A stretch of 64,000 bases of DNA, from positions 679,001 to 743,000 of the forward strand of contig BROG01000338.1 of assembly GCA_030159075.1 (NCBI GenBank), read 5' to 3'. Under the pieces are notes generated by a model. The model searched no databases and was not told the DNA's origin. It saw only the letters and a list, made by a program, of their open reading frames with translations. Origin of the DNA: Atrina japonica (taxonomy: Eukaryota > Mollusca > Bivalvia > Pterioida > Pinnidae). The translations under genes were made by a program, and so were the position numbers. Shown here piece by piece: positions 43,688-56,397 of this stretch. Each line of letters begins with the position of its first letter. The first letter of the stretch is position 1.

Positions 43688-46145
43688 TCACACACTGTTC
43701 ATTATTTTATCCATCTGCTGGGCAAATGTCTGAGAAAATACAAAACGCCTATTAGAGAAAGGCACTGTTATTTCTTTAATAACAGATGATACTTCATTCC
43801 GAGGTCCATCCTCTTTGTCTATATACATTCCATTTTCATTCAGACTCCAAATGAATTTGTTTGAAGCATATTCATAAATGAGATGGTAAACATTTTTAGA
43901 CAAATGAGATCCACTGTTCCATGCCACCAATGATCATAATAAACCACAGCTATCCAGTTACCAACAGTCACACTGTATGGAAAATTAACCTAAATCTTGT
44001 TAAGAAAAGAAACTCATCTGATAGAACTAGGTACATATAATCAGTAACATATGTTTATAATTCACATCAAATATTGAAACACCTTAACTAGCCAATACAT
44101 TATAGCACGTTGTTTTGTTTGTTTGTTGTTTTACATCCAATAAACAATTTTTCACCAGCTATAGGTTAAGAATCATTGATTTTTACCTATGCTATAGAAT
44201 GACACCAATGTATTGAGGTTTCTTTTACATGTCATACCTTACGTGACACAGGACCTTGTTTTAAGACTCAACCGAAATATCCATGACTTTCACATTGTAT
44301 ACAGCATGTTTGGCAAACGAACAAAAGGTCAATAGGATATGGACCTTACAAAAATACATAAAAAAGGAGACCCTGTAATTGGAGAGATGATTTTTCTTTA
44401 GCTGTACGTAGGACTGCTCAACCCAGAATTATCATTACCTGCTACAACCATATACTTAATAATGAATTCATATTCAGGCTGACTAGAGACCAGTCGACAC
44501 TGGATTTTCTGTTCTCTGAAAAGACAGGTAGCGTAACTGCTGGGACTTCCTTCCATGAACGAAGAGCATCAATGGTCTGGTTTACCACTTCCTGGATTTT
44601 GTGAATAATTTTTGTAGCTGACGTGATATTGTTTATCATGTGTGACTCAGCAAATTGCTTTTAGCTTTGCACAAACTTATTGTCATTATTACTCATACAT
44701 TTCTGACGAACCAGGGATTTTGCACGGCCACCAATGCCATCCACCAAACCTTTGCCATGGGGTGCTGCAAAGTACATTTGTACTTCCTTGACATGTCTTT
44801 CTGGTACTTTTCTGATAAATCGAGGAGTATTTCCATGCAGAATTTATTCTTAAATTCTGAGGAAGGTCCATCACTGAATGTAATGCCACCAGTTCCAACA
44901 GCAATGGGGACATCTGTCATTATCAAATCATACAGTTTGTGCAGAAAAACACAGTATCTTTACCCTTGTCTTTGGTATCAGAGCATATCGAATAAGTTGC
45001 GACTGATTCTTTGTAAAAGACTGCAGCTGTAAAAAGTGTAACACTTGCTCTACTCCACAATGCAGACTGCACCTCAGACTGGTATTCACAAGAATAGCCC
45101 ATAGCAAAGTCAATCTGCAATATGCGACCAGTGTGTTTTTTCAGTTTTTGAATTCGCTTGGTAAAGATACAACAGAATCAAGCACACACGCTTCATACTT
45201 AGACATTTTACTTAATATAAACACAGACGGGAAAGTAGCAACTAAGCTATACGATAAACGCGACGATTTCGGTTTTTCCCATCGTAAATTTTCCACATTT
45301 AAGTAGTAATATCCCTCAGTCACCCGCCGCATATGGAGTTTATATTTCACAAATAATCCGATATGCCAGGGCGGTGCACAACATATGAAGATTTCATATA
45401 CAGAGATAAACTACTCACTGACAAATTATTGACACAGGGAATATCGAAAACCGCGTTTAATTGTCAACGTTCCGCAAATTTAATCGGTCGGTATAATAGT
45501 CTTGTTTGCGACTACTCTGTTTCACTAAGTGAAATGTTGAGTTGCCTTTTTGTTGGCGGTTGTTGAGACGTCTGTACCAATTGTGACGAGGATACACTCC
45601 TCACTTGTTTCATTGGACTTGACTGTGTACTCACGGCGGGTGTGACCCGGTCGACAAGGGGATGCTTACTCCTCCATGGCACCTGATCCCACCTCTTGGT
45701 TTCCAGAGGTCCGTGTTTGTCCATTTTTACCGGATTTGTATCTATGTCCTGGACATTCTATTGATTTATACTTTGGTATCTGAAATTTTTATATATTGGT
45801 ACGAGTGTGTTCCTGTGCAACAGATAATTAATCTAAAACTAATTCAATAAGTTCACCAGTACACCCACTATGTGTAAATTTACGAAGAATATTTTTGTTA
45901 CCTTTTTCCAACTGATACCAAACTGCAAATGTCACTCAGAAAAAATGATATTTTCTTAGGCGAAGCTTCGTTTCATCTTTCCACAAAGTTATTTCATCCT
46001 TTATGCCTGTTATTGTGTAAGAAATGTGAAGACGAACGAAAAATTCTTCAATGACTTTTTGCAAACCCTGGACAACCAACTTCCTCTTGGGTGGTGAACT
46101 GGGTAAGAAGCGGACTGACTTTTCTATGGCCTTCCCTAAGGACAA
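43688..46145 (-). pseudogene. DDE-like transposase-derived gene, split by a Penelope-like insertion
   Basis: Minus-strand fragments occur in the right order. 46145-45936: KSVRFLPSSPPKRKLVVQGL, then TGIKDEITLWKDETKLRLRK. 45120-44923: LQIDFAMGYSCEYQSEVQSA and ATYSICSDTKDKGKDTVFF. 44926-44690: GGITFSDGPSSEFKNKF, then HPMAKGLVDGIGG after a shift. 44640-44440: a helical region. 43990-43688: a C-terminal piece with GNWIAVVYYDHWW. From recollection, the D-F-A...Y, S-D-G...K-N and GKG..DG(I/V)GG pattern recurs in a widespread, poorly named invertebrate family that looks like a DDE transposase. The insertion at 45141-45830 separates the first two parts. Frames and stops show that it is dead. Confidence 0.65.
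45141..45830 (+). mobile_element. Penelope-like element, 3' part
   Basis: Plus orientation. Pieces of the RT protein (KLYDKRDDFG, then DFIYRDKLLTDKLLTQGISK and YNSLVCDYSVSLSEMLSC) and the full 3' end (CTCTTGGTTTCCAGAGGTCC through TATTGATTTATACTTTGGTA). The junction with the transposase-derived gene is at about 45.13 and 45.83 kb. Confidence 0.65.
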
Positions 46146-46149
46146 CTAT

Positions 46150-46915
46150 GGTTTTGCCAAATTGTCTGGTCTGGACTTACCCTTGGGAGTTAAATTACTT
46201 ACTGACTGAATACAAACTGCTTTTTTTGTTTTTAAATAATCTTGTTTTTCTTTACCTGGCAGCAACAGCATACCGGTTATTTTTGTGCTTTACAGCAGAC
46301 ATTTTGGCTACTCTCTTCTTCCTGATAGATTCAATTCTAGTGCATTCCTTTTTCTAAAATCATCACCCTGCTTCTCTCGTCAGTGCTTTATTCTTTCTGC
46401 AGCTGTTTTTGGTTTCGACTTAACCATCCTGAAAAAAAAATATTTGCTTAAATTTATAGAGAAGTGAGATCATAGTTAAAATGGTCAATATAGCCAAATA
46501 TTTTTGGCAGAATGTTACTTTGTATTCACAATCCTGTTTTATAGTGAATTTAACATTTGCACAATTGCCAAAGTCATACATGTTACATATTATTTATAGA
46601 GGGTATGTCAGAGTCATCTTGTATGAATTTATTAGTGATCAAGGAAATAGGTCTGACATACTGACATCTTATTTAACTTCCTAACACATAACATTTAAGT
46701 CCTTAAGTTATGATCCACAGACCACTGGCCTATACAAACTAAGATAGATACGTAGCCTTTAAATATCCTGAGTTTAACCTAATTCATATCTGGGTACTAG
46801 TAATGCATGTATGTTCAAGGTATATTTTGTATAAACAGTAGAGAGGATCTAATACACAAGAATATTTGCTGTAATGGAGATAAAGTTAAAAAAATATTCA
46901 TATCAATGACATTCA
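46150..46915. other. intergenic sequence without a recognised gene
   Basis: The upstream side of the broken transposase-derived gene. I see no promoter or further exon that I can support. Confidence 0.4.
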
Positions 46916-46919
46916 CATT

Positions 46920-48345
46920 ATGTAAGGTGCGTTCGGAATAACACCGACGGTCACCGATGGTTCCTGAAAGGCATCGATTGTAACCGATTGTAAATGATTA
47001 CCGAGAGCAGCCGAACATGTATGCAAATTAGCTTTGTTGGTCGCCAAACCTGCCAACGCCTTATAACTTGGGCAGCTTCGGTAGCTTCCTGATTGCGTCA
47101 CACCAACACTAACAATTACTTGATGTAAAAGGCAAATGACATATGGTGTTATTGACAGAAAAAGGTGTAAAATATGTAGCCGAAAGTTAGTATAATGTAA
47201 ATACAACTAGATTCAATAACTTGGTTTCAAACAAATATGATAAACCAAGCATTTCTTGAAAGTCCCGCAAATTTTTAGGGAGCATGTTTTGAAGTTCAGG
47301 TGCTTCAATTTTAGATACCTAATACAGTAGATGCGTTTTGTAACCATTTTTAAAAATCAACCGCTTTCTCAATATTTAGCTATGTAATACATGTTCTACA
47401 ATATCGATATGGAAAACAAAACCAAATGGTGCAGATCGTCCCTATTGTAAATTGAAGCACAGAAACCTGATATTCTGTCCGTATGCTGATGATCAAGTCA
47501 TCAAGCCTGTCCTCACTTCAGAAGACATACTATACAAATGACTTGTTTATCAACAGAATTTCAGGCTCCTGTGATTGGAGTGGAGAATTACGGAACTCAA
47601 GACTCCAGTAAATTTTACAATGTAATGAACTAGCTGTTATCTCCGCCATGAAGACTTTTCTTATATCCGGTTTTACCAACAGTGCCGGAAGTCACCGATG
47701 GCGCCAAATGGTGCCAATTATACTTTTATCCATCCTAATATCGTCGGTACTTTCGGGCATCGCCGGGACAATTCGGCAGCCATCGGTCAACACTGGTAGC
47801 CTTCGCTCATCATCGGTAGCCTCCGGTCGGAAACTATTCTGCCGATGGCATTTCAACGAAAACAACAGTAGAAATTATTTGCTTAATAATAAATATGTTA
47901 GCAAATATACATATTTCCACAATTATAATCATAAGCTTGAAAAACAAATCCGCATACATACCTGAATTTAATTGCAATTAGGTGAAAATATTTTCAATAA
48001 CAAACAGGTGACCTTCACTCATGGACTCATGAAGGACGTCAAAACGCCAGGCAGCTTCGGTAGCTTCCTGATTGCGTCACACCAACACCAACAATTACTT
48101 GATGTAAAAGGCAAATAACATACGGTGTTATTGACAGAAAAAGGTGTAAAATATGTAGTCGAAAGTTAGTATAATGTAAATACAACTAGATGCAATAACT
48201 TGGTTTCAAAGAAATACGATAAACCAAGCATTTCCTGAAATTCCCGTGATTTTTTAGGGAGCATGTTTCGAAGTTCAGGTGCTTCAATTTTAGATACCTA
48301 ATACAGTAGATGCATTTTGTAACCATTTTTAAAAATCAACCTCTT
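46920..48345. repeat. composite repeat with ~0.3 kb direct repeats and CGGT-rich segments
   Basis: The segment 47068-47362 is repeated at 48050-48342 in the same orientation with few differences. Both start GGCAGCTTCGGTAGCTTCCT and end near ACCATTTTTAAAAATCAACC. Just before the first copy (46925-46990) and between the copies (47680-47840) are stretches rich in CACCGATGG, CATCGGT and TAGCCT words. No coding frame is convincing. It may be a non-autonomous element with long direct terminal repeats. Confidence 0.7.
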
Positions 48346-48396
48346 CCTCAGTTTATTATTTATTAGATACTCAGTTTATTATTTATTAGATACTGG

Positions 48397-49500
48397 TTGG
48401 TTTATAAAGCTTGTATAACCTGATCACACAAGTTATGGTCACACACTAACAGTTATGTTACGTGTTTGACAGTGATTATTTTCATCCTCTAATATATATT
48501 TGTAAGGATGAAAGAGTAATGAATGGTTGTGAGGAATGAGAAACTAGTTCTTGTTTTTAATCTGTTTATAATATATATCTTGCAGCAATTATTTCTAAGA
48601 ATTTTATCTAATTTGTTTAACATGTGTGACAAATTAATTTCCCTAAATTAAGACTCCCAAGACGGGTAACTATGAGGTAAATTAAATAGTCATTTTGGTG
48701 GAACTCAGTATTGTAAAGCTTGCCGAAACAAATATAAAAGGAAAGGATGAGGCATAGAGTCACATTCAAAATACCTTCAAATTGTGCAAAGGTTGTGAAA
48801 AATTTAGGGTTTTCAAAAACCCTGTTTTTACCCCAAAATTGAAATTTCATAAAATTTTCAAATAATCGTAATAACTTTGCAATATCATAATTCTGATAAA
48901 CTAAGTAAATTGGATGGTAAATCAATTGCAAAAATTGACCTCTCAGGCTCATAAAACTGAGAATGGTCCTCAGGCAATTGTCACAGGATAATAGAAATGT
49001 ATGTTTATGCCTGTGTATATCTCTTTTGTATTATTGTTTATCAATCTAAGTAGTAAAAAGGAAGGGATTTGAAAAAAAATCCCTTTAAATGACATCAAAA
49101 TTTTAACCACATGTTTCAAGACAATTCATACTAATATTGCTCCTAGTTGATGCACAATTCACACATATTTTGTTTCTTCGTTTTATTGTTGCTATTTGCC
49201 CTACTGATGGTGGCTGCCAGTTTTCATTTCGCAATAAAATTACCAGATTACAATATACCCAAGAAGAGAATACCGGCCTTCCGTGAGTAAACTGACAAAC
49301 CCTCTAAAACAAAAACCGGGTAAGTTCCAGTGAAACTGTAACAAAGCGCTGACTACAGGTAAATACTTCATCGTTTAGACCAACAACTCTGCCGCGGAGA
49401 CTAAACCTATATTATAGACTTTGATGGATTTATACAATTATAGTTATATGAAACGTTTTCTGGAAAAGCACGGATACCGACCAACAAACTCTGTAGCAAG
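48397..49500 (+). repeat. 1.1 kb duplicated element, copy 1
   Basis: Aligns with 56398-57640 along its whole length. It begins GGTTGGTTTATAAAGCTTGT and ends ACGGATACCGACCAACA. Contains no clear gene. Confidence 0.85.
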
Positions 49501-49759
49501 CTTTGTAACTAATGGAAACAGTTGTGTGATAAACAATTATGTCCTGAATTCGCTGTCCGATTGTGTCTCTGCATGTTCTTAACAGAAACATACAGTTTTG
49601 TGAAACTCACTGTGATGAAAATGATTTTTAAATGTATAATTTTGTATTGATGTGAATGTACACTGCAGGTTGTTTAGATAAGTTAAGATAACTAATTAAG
49701 AAAATTACAGTGAATTAAACCTAAATAAACCCTGTCCATAACTGTGAATTCTTATTTTT

Positions 49760-50100
49760 AGAAAGCTATAAAAGAGCAAGGAATGAAATTAAATATTGCA
49801 GAACTGCACGTCAGATCGATTTGCAGTCGACCGCATCTGATCAGGATGAATATGGAACAGGAATCTTTATCGCCGATCCAAAAGAAAGCGAAGGTATTAC
49901 TGATAAACTGTACGAAATATCTTATGTTTAGCTCACCGAGAGTAATGATGGGTGGGGGGCTTTTGGGGAATATGCCCCACAGTTTTGCTATCGTCATTTG
50001 GCTAAGAAGTTTAAGGTCGGAATTACAGGGATCTAATGATTCTACTGGTGCTGTAAACATCAATCAAATTTGGCTGGATGATGTGAATTATGTTCCGTAG
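49760..50100 (+). pseudogene. possible SRCR-domain exon relic
   Basis: After a possible acceptor at about 49758 (TTATTTTTAG) two overlapping frames carry parts of what could be a scavenger-receptor cysteine-rich domain: GWGAFGEYAPQFCYRHLAKK in one and GAVNINQIWLDDVNY in the next, which resembles the IWLDDVxC signature. The cysteine after DDVN is Tyr, and a TAG follows at 50098. A shift and stops make it non-functional if the reading is right. Similarity is short, so this remains a suggestion. Confidence 0.4.
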
Positions 50101-51924
50101 CACTTGTCATGCTACTAGATGCTGCAATCTGACTTAGATTTTTTGACAAATAGACACCCTTTGGGCTTTCTAGACTTAATAAAGGTTTATTAATTGCCAA
50201 ACAGCCAGGTTATGAAGACTGAATAGGTCATGTTTTGCTCATGGTTCTACAATCAACCAAACTTTTGTCTGAATAGATATGTATTAATGTTCCGTAGCAC
50301 TAGGACATGCTTCAGGTAATTGTCAGACAGTTCCTCAACATTTTCCAAGATAGAAACATTAATGTGAATTCTGAAAAGGAGGGTGCCCAATTTTTTCGAA
50401 CTTTTAGTAACAGTTCGTTATACCCGTCAATGTTAAACTAACCTACCTATACACAATAAGTTACATACAAATCCACGTAACCATGTTCTAAATAACCTGT
50501 TTCAAAATTGCAATGTTTAAATGTACCACATCCTAGTATAAAGCAATACACTTTGTCTACAATTTACATTCCAGTTTTCAATCAGTTGTTGAGTGTTCAT
50601 ATTTATTTGGTGATCATATGGGTTTTCAAAAATTTTGTGTGTGAACAGCATCAGAAAATGCATCATGCTGGAACACTCCTACCTGATTTTAGTCAGCGTC
50701 ATATCACATAGTGCTATATAAAAAAACTAAGAGGAATCCTAAATGACTTGTAAGCAAAGATGATAATTAAGCATGAATCCTTTTGTGGTGTTAGGTCTGT
50801 TGAAAGAAACCGGATGTGCAGAAAAAATTTTGAGTCAGAACTGAGATCGACCCAGACTATTGCCTCCCCTGTTTGCTGAACTTTTTCCACGACGGGGAGA
50901 TAGTGTAACCTCTACGAACCTGAAAAGCTATGCAACTTGATCTCCTGTGACAAATTAAAACAAGATAATTTAAAATGTAAGCAGTTGTATTAATATATAA
51001 TTTAATTTTTTTTCTATGTCAAATTACAATCGGTTCTCTTCTGATGATTCATCACGGAAAGTTGTACCAAAGAAAAAAAGACAAATAATCGACCCACATC
51101 TGGAGTATACTACTCCTTGTCCTCCACTAAAACTAAAAACTACCTACACCACAGAGGAAAATACACAAACTCCAGCTGCAATACAATCATAATTTATGAT
51201 GCAGTGAACGTGTTAGAGCAGGTCCTAACTGCTATGTTCGGGAAGTGGCAGTAATCGTACAGGGTCAAATTTCATCCAACTGCCGCAACATTGCTTACCA
51301 ACATTCTCAGTACACAATCCGTCCACATGGGTAAACCACATTTTATTTTCAATCATTGAGAATTGGAAAGCCAAAGACTCTAACCATAATCATAACGTCC
51401 CTGTGTGGTGTACAATTTAAACAGAACTACATAAATATTCTGACTGAACAGGCCAGATTTCTAAAAGTTAGAAACCCAGGTTTTTCATTCTCTTTCCGAT
51501 TATTTTAATGTCCAGCTTTTTTCCGTTTCTGTATATTAAAAGTGGTAATTGTACAACATGACACACTCCAAAAATTATTAATGGCATTTTTGGAGAATTA
51601 ATTTAGTTTTAGATAATTTAGCTATCGGGTATTGGCAGGGCAGAATAATTTTAGCTACACTTTAAATGCATTTGGTTTACATGGTTTTGTGGCTATCATG
51701 GCATTTACAATGTTTTCCTGGGGTTTCGGCTATTCAATATTTATAGATATTTAGCCTATCCACTTGATGTTGAAGTATTTTCCGAAATACACATAGTTGC
51801 ATCAAAATTCCATACTAATATGTTAATTTATGAAGTGTACCATTGTGAAACAAAATATTATTTGAACAACTTGAAGCACATTTATAATTCAAAAAACAAT
51901 GTATCCTTTATTTGGGTTGGGGCT
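50101..51924. other. intergenic sequence without a recognised gene
   Basis: A short frame at about 51057-51192 (PKKKRQIIDPHLEYTTPCPP) has coding-like composition but no recognised family. Nothing else is supported. Confidence 0.4.
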
Positions 51925-52257
51925 TAAACATCTGTGCAACAGCTATGGTAATAATATGCAGACGGTGTCAATGGGTGCATGACACGGAGTGATTCGTGTG
52001 TGCGTGAGTATTCAGGACAGCTTGTTACAGGCCGCGCAACTTGATGGCATAGAGTGCCAACCCACTGGAGGTACCGTGGACTCAGCCAGACATGCATACA
52101 TATTAATACTGACACTGAGGTGGTCCTGGCAAGGAAGGTAAAACACGTGTCGAACTTTTGGTCTTAGGTATGAACCCCACCCGGCCAGGATTCGAACACG
52201 CTATCTTCCGCTCACGGGACAAGACACTTACCACCATGCCATCAAGGCAGTTAGTCC
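51925..52257 (-). mobile_element. tRNA-derived SINE, family C
   Basis: On the minus strand the head is tRNA-like, with A-box-like TGGCATGGTGGTAAGTGTC and B box GTGTTCGAATCCTGG. A body of about 250 bases follows, with no similarity to families A and B. The end of the tail and the target duplication are not resolved. Confidence 0.6.
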
Positions 52258-55200
52258 TTTCTTTAGTTCTAAAATTATGTCTCGGACATATTTGTTGTGC
52301 ACACCACTTGACTACACAAACTGAAATTTGGCTACTCCCAAAAAATCATGGTTGGCTACATCAATTTCTCACGTCGGACAACTCACCAAAACATTTCCAG
52401 GAGAGAGCCCTGCAGGACTACCGAAATTTTTTTTTTAAACCAATGCAAATCTCGCATATGCTTATATAAGAATTTTTTGTAGGCAGCAAAAAAATAAAGC
52501 AAAATGGGTGGTAACCCGGACCGACCCAAAACTGAGACTCTTGATGCCATATTATGAAATGAAACATTCATGAAACCCTTGCCTTGTATCTTTTCAGCTC
52601 GAGATTCGTGCGGCATTTTTTACTACTTTAGAAAAAATGCCGTGCTGAACAACAAGATCCAAAAACAGATACTGAACCTTGATATTGACAAAAGTTAGAT
52701 GCCACATTCACTAGAGTGGGTTTAATGCCACAAAGAGGATACATTGCCCCGAGAACATAAATTTTCCCACTTCAGATCCAATTGAAGAGGTTTGCTGAAT
52801 AGAATCAGAGTTAAAAGATAAAATCAGTTCTTTAAGGCTGTGGTAAGTTAATTTCTCTGGTTTCAATAAACCAGTTAAATCAGTTCAAACACATTTCTAG
52901 CTCACTTGAGCAAGGCTCTGTCATGGCGAGATTAGGCGAGACCCTAATGCAAAATAAACTCGGTCAAAAACAAAATACAAAATGAAAAAATTGAATCGTC
53001 TGGTGAATGTGTAGAACCTCTAATAGTCCTTCTGACTATACCACATTGAAACAATGATATCTGAATGTTGTGTCGTAACTTGTTTATTTTTTACCAATCA
53101 AACCAGCTTGTTATTGAACTGTGTACAATAACTTGTGTAGCAAATAAACAATGGAAACCTAAACTAAACAATCAAATATGCACCCGGAAAATAATTCCTT
53201 CTTCAGTAGTGGCTCCAGCATCAAAAACCAAGAGAAAACTAGTGGAACAAATGGAATTCACATACTTTAAATCCCAAACTACCAGAATGTGGATCAAAAC
53301 CATCTAAGGACAACATCTTTTGCACAAATCTCGCCACAGTTGTTGCCTATCACTTGTCAGACATGGGATTCTAACACAACTTCAAAGATGATTATGGCAG
53401 CTAAATATTTAATTGAAGTGTTGGCTGTATGGTATATTATCTAATTTATTTACGATTTATGTAAAGGAATTTAGACTCGAATTACCACCATGCCTGTGCA
53501 CAACTAGGCATGCCCTAAACCATCACACACTGAAATCTACAGCCTATTAAAGGGGCTGTCGCTCTGTTGGGTACTTTATTATCGTCTTTCTATTACAGCC
53601 TGCATTGGTACATGGGCTAAGCTGATCAGCAAAAGTAGAATTTAGGTCTCCCTGGTAAACTAGATAGAAAATAACTGACAGGCAACTGACCCTAGATGAC
53701 TGTTTTTTCAGACATTACACTCTTGGATACTTCTCCAATATGTCACCAACAAATATTGTAGATACATGTAACATCTCAAATTGGATTCTGTAATGATATG
53801 ACTGTATATGATTGAAAGGATGTTTTTTTTTTTACTTACAGTAAAATCAATCTTGCTATTTTTGGAGGAAAAAAATCTTAAACAAACTGATTTTAGGACT
53901 TGCTACAAGAGAACACTGACTAATCCCTTGGCCAAACAAATACTAACTGGCACCGGGAAATAAAAAACATATAAAGCCCATGTTGAAACCTTCAAGCTGG
54001 TTGCTGCTTCTACAGTAAGTATCACATATCCCATATACTCCTTCCTTTAAGTCTCTCTATAAAGATCCTTATTGTATGGTTGAATAGTGCATGCCCAAAA
54101 TATTCTTCCAGGTTATGCTTCTGCTTACACAATTGTATGTCCGATGTGTATAATTACAACATCACATTCACAATCCAAAAAAGGACATCTGGTTGTGATT
54201 GTAAAGTCATATAGGTGACAATGTAATTTTTCAATCTAAGGGCTTACTTCCAGGTGAAATACATACCCCACCCCCCTGACTCCACCTTAGGTTAAAGGTT
54301 TGCAAACCACTAATTAGAACTACTTTTTATAACTTTACATTGAATCCAATAGCAAACCATCCCAACAATTATCCAGCGCCATGGATCAGAAGTGAATTTT
54401 TTACTGGAGTTCTCCCCCTGTGTAGATATTTTATTGGAATAGCTCTATAGGTGAGAAAATTGCTTTGGTATAATTTTGCATGTTCAAGGCTTACTCCACC
54501 TTCATTTATTGCCTCCACCATTCTACAACTAACAGTCTGTAGAAAACAAAATGTGTTTAATCAGACATTAAACCCCCCCATTGTTCCCTACCTCACTAAA
54601 TCTATTGATTGCTACAAGCTAATCTTTCATAAATGTGTTCCTAAAAGAAAGCAGTTCAAGGTTTTCCACATTACTTGAATAGGTATGCTTTATATATTCT
54701 TACAGAATGTATACAGAGGAATTTATCTACCAAAACGGCCATCATGAAAGAGATGGAGGATGTAAATAAAGGACTGGTTGAGAGGTGCAGGAGACCGGTG
54801 ATGCGTGGCAGGAAGAGGAGTGCATACTGTATACGTTGCCACAAGTGGCCCACATGAAATAGAAACCAATGAAAAATGATTATTTATGTTTGTGACTGTT
54901 GGTATTTTGCGATGACCGTTACCATTTTTTCCGTGCAGTGGCGTGGGGGCAACCCCTGACTTTCAAATACTTTTTTTCAAGCATATTTTCTGAGTTTGCG
55001 TTTTTGTATGCAATATAATCACATTATAGAATAGATATTATCAATGTTTTTGTTATACGCCCATCCTGAAGGGACAGGCGAAGAACAGTGAGAAGATAAG
55101 AATACATGTTTACATAAATGAAATTCCTTTTTGATGTTATGTCCAAACCAAAATTCTGGATCATTGCTATTTTATGTAATATGAATAGTGTTTCCTTTGT

Positions 55201-56395
55201 TGAACCCCTATATATCCATGGCATGTGAAAGTTTTCCCACATTCTAGTTGTTTTTTCCCCATCAGATTGGCCTAAAACAAATATACTGCAAAATGTATAG
55301 AGAGGTGGGAGTAGGTTCCCTATGTTCCCATAATTGGGAAACAATGTTTTAGTGCTGTTTTTTTCTAACAGGCTTTCTAGACCCGTGTATTCTAGTGACA
55401 ACGATAGCTTAGGTCACAGTTTAAAACATTTATTGATCGTGATACATTTACATGAATAAAATATTTGTTTAATTTTACGAATCACTATGGCGTTGTTGAT
55501 CTTAGATGTAAAGTTTTGTTATAACTGTCACCAATACATTATACAACACAATATACAGGGGCGTTAGTTCATTTTTAACAGATTACTATTTTTTAGATAT
55601 CATGATCAAAGTTATTCAATATTCTTTTTTTGTTGGAACAAAGGTAAGGATCACTTGCTCGACCCATACAATTGGTTTATGAGAATTAGTTACAAATTAA
55701 TGTTGGTTTTTGTAGCAATATTATATCTACAGAAAAGTTCAAATTGTGTAATGTCAACATATACAGCATACATGTTTCAAGCATTATAATAAATCTAGTT
55801 TAGTAATGTTTTTTTCAAGTACAACCTTACAGTTACTGCATACTGAATTAGATCATGTGGGGTTTTATATATCTAAGATCATCAGGAAGATCAAAAATGT
55901 GCCATATTCCCGAAAATAAGGAAATAGACTGGAAATTAGGTAAGTAATAGTATATGATAAATATTGAGGTAATTGTCAGACTTAATGTGGAGGTTGATTA
56001 CCAATACCAGATACAGCTGACGGACAAGCTGTAAAATGGAGCGGAGGATAATTTCCCCCCCCCAAAATTTTTTCTTGCAATCGTAAACCGACAGCGGGGC
56101 CGATATTAAGTGCAACAACAGCCCGAATATCCTAGATTGTTAGCGGGCCGATATTAAACCATCAGCGTAGATGTGATGATATTGGCGCATAACATCCCTA
56201 TAATTAACCGCCAATGGCCCCGATATTCTTGTACATATGGCCCAATTCTGGGCCCTATATCGTTTTCGATATCGGGGCCGATACCGATAAAGTTTGCAAA
56301 ACCGCTATCAAGCCGATATTGACTGACCGTATAAAGGCCGATATCTCACTAAGTATCTTTTGGGCCGAGAATGCCCGATCTGTAAATGCAGGCTG
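52258..56395. other. long intergenic stretch; one possible small exon
   Basis: Mostly unremarkable. At 54704-54857 a possible acceptor (ATTCTTACAG) is followed by an open frame encoding KEMEDVNKGLVERCRRPVMR, with a Cys-rich end SAYCIRCHKW. It could be a terminal exon, but there is no partner exon and I assign no function. Around 56.10-56.35 kb GGGCCGATAT and GGCCGATATT recur, a small repeat patch. Confidence 0.4.
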
Positions 56396-56397
56396 GG

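Noticed and set aside
44655..45032. Plus-strand 125-codon frame
   Set aside because: Antisense shadow of the transposase-derived gene, whose motifs lie on the minus strand.
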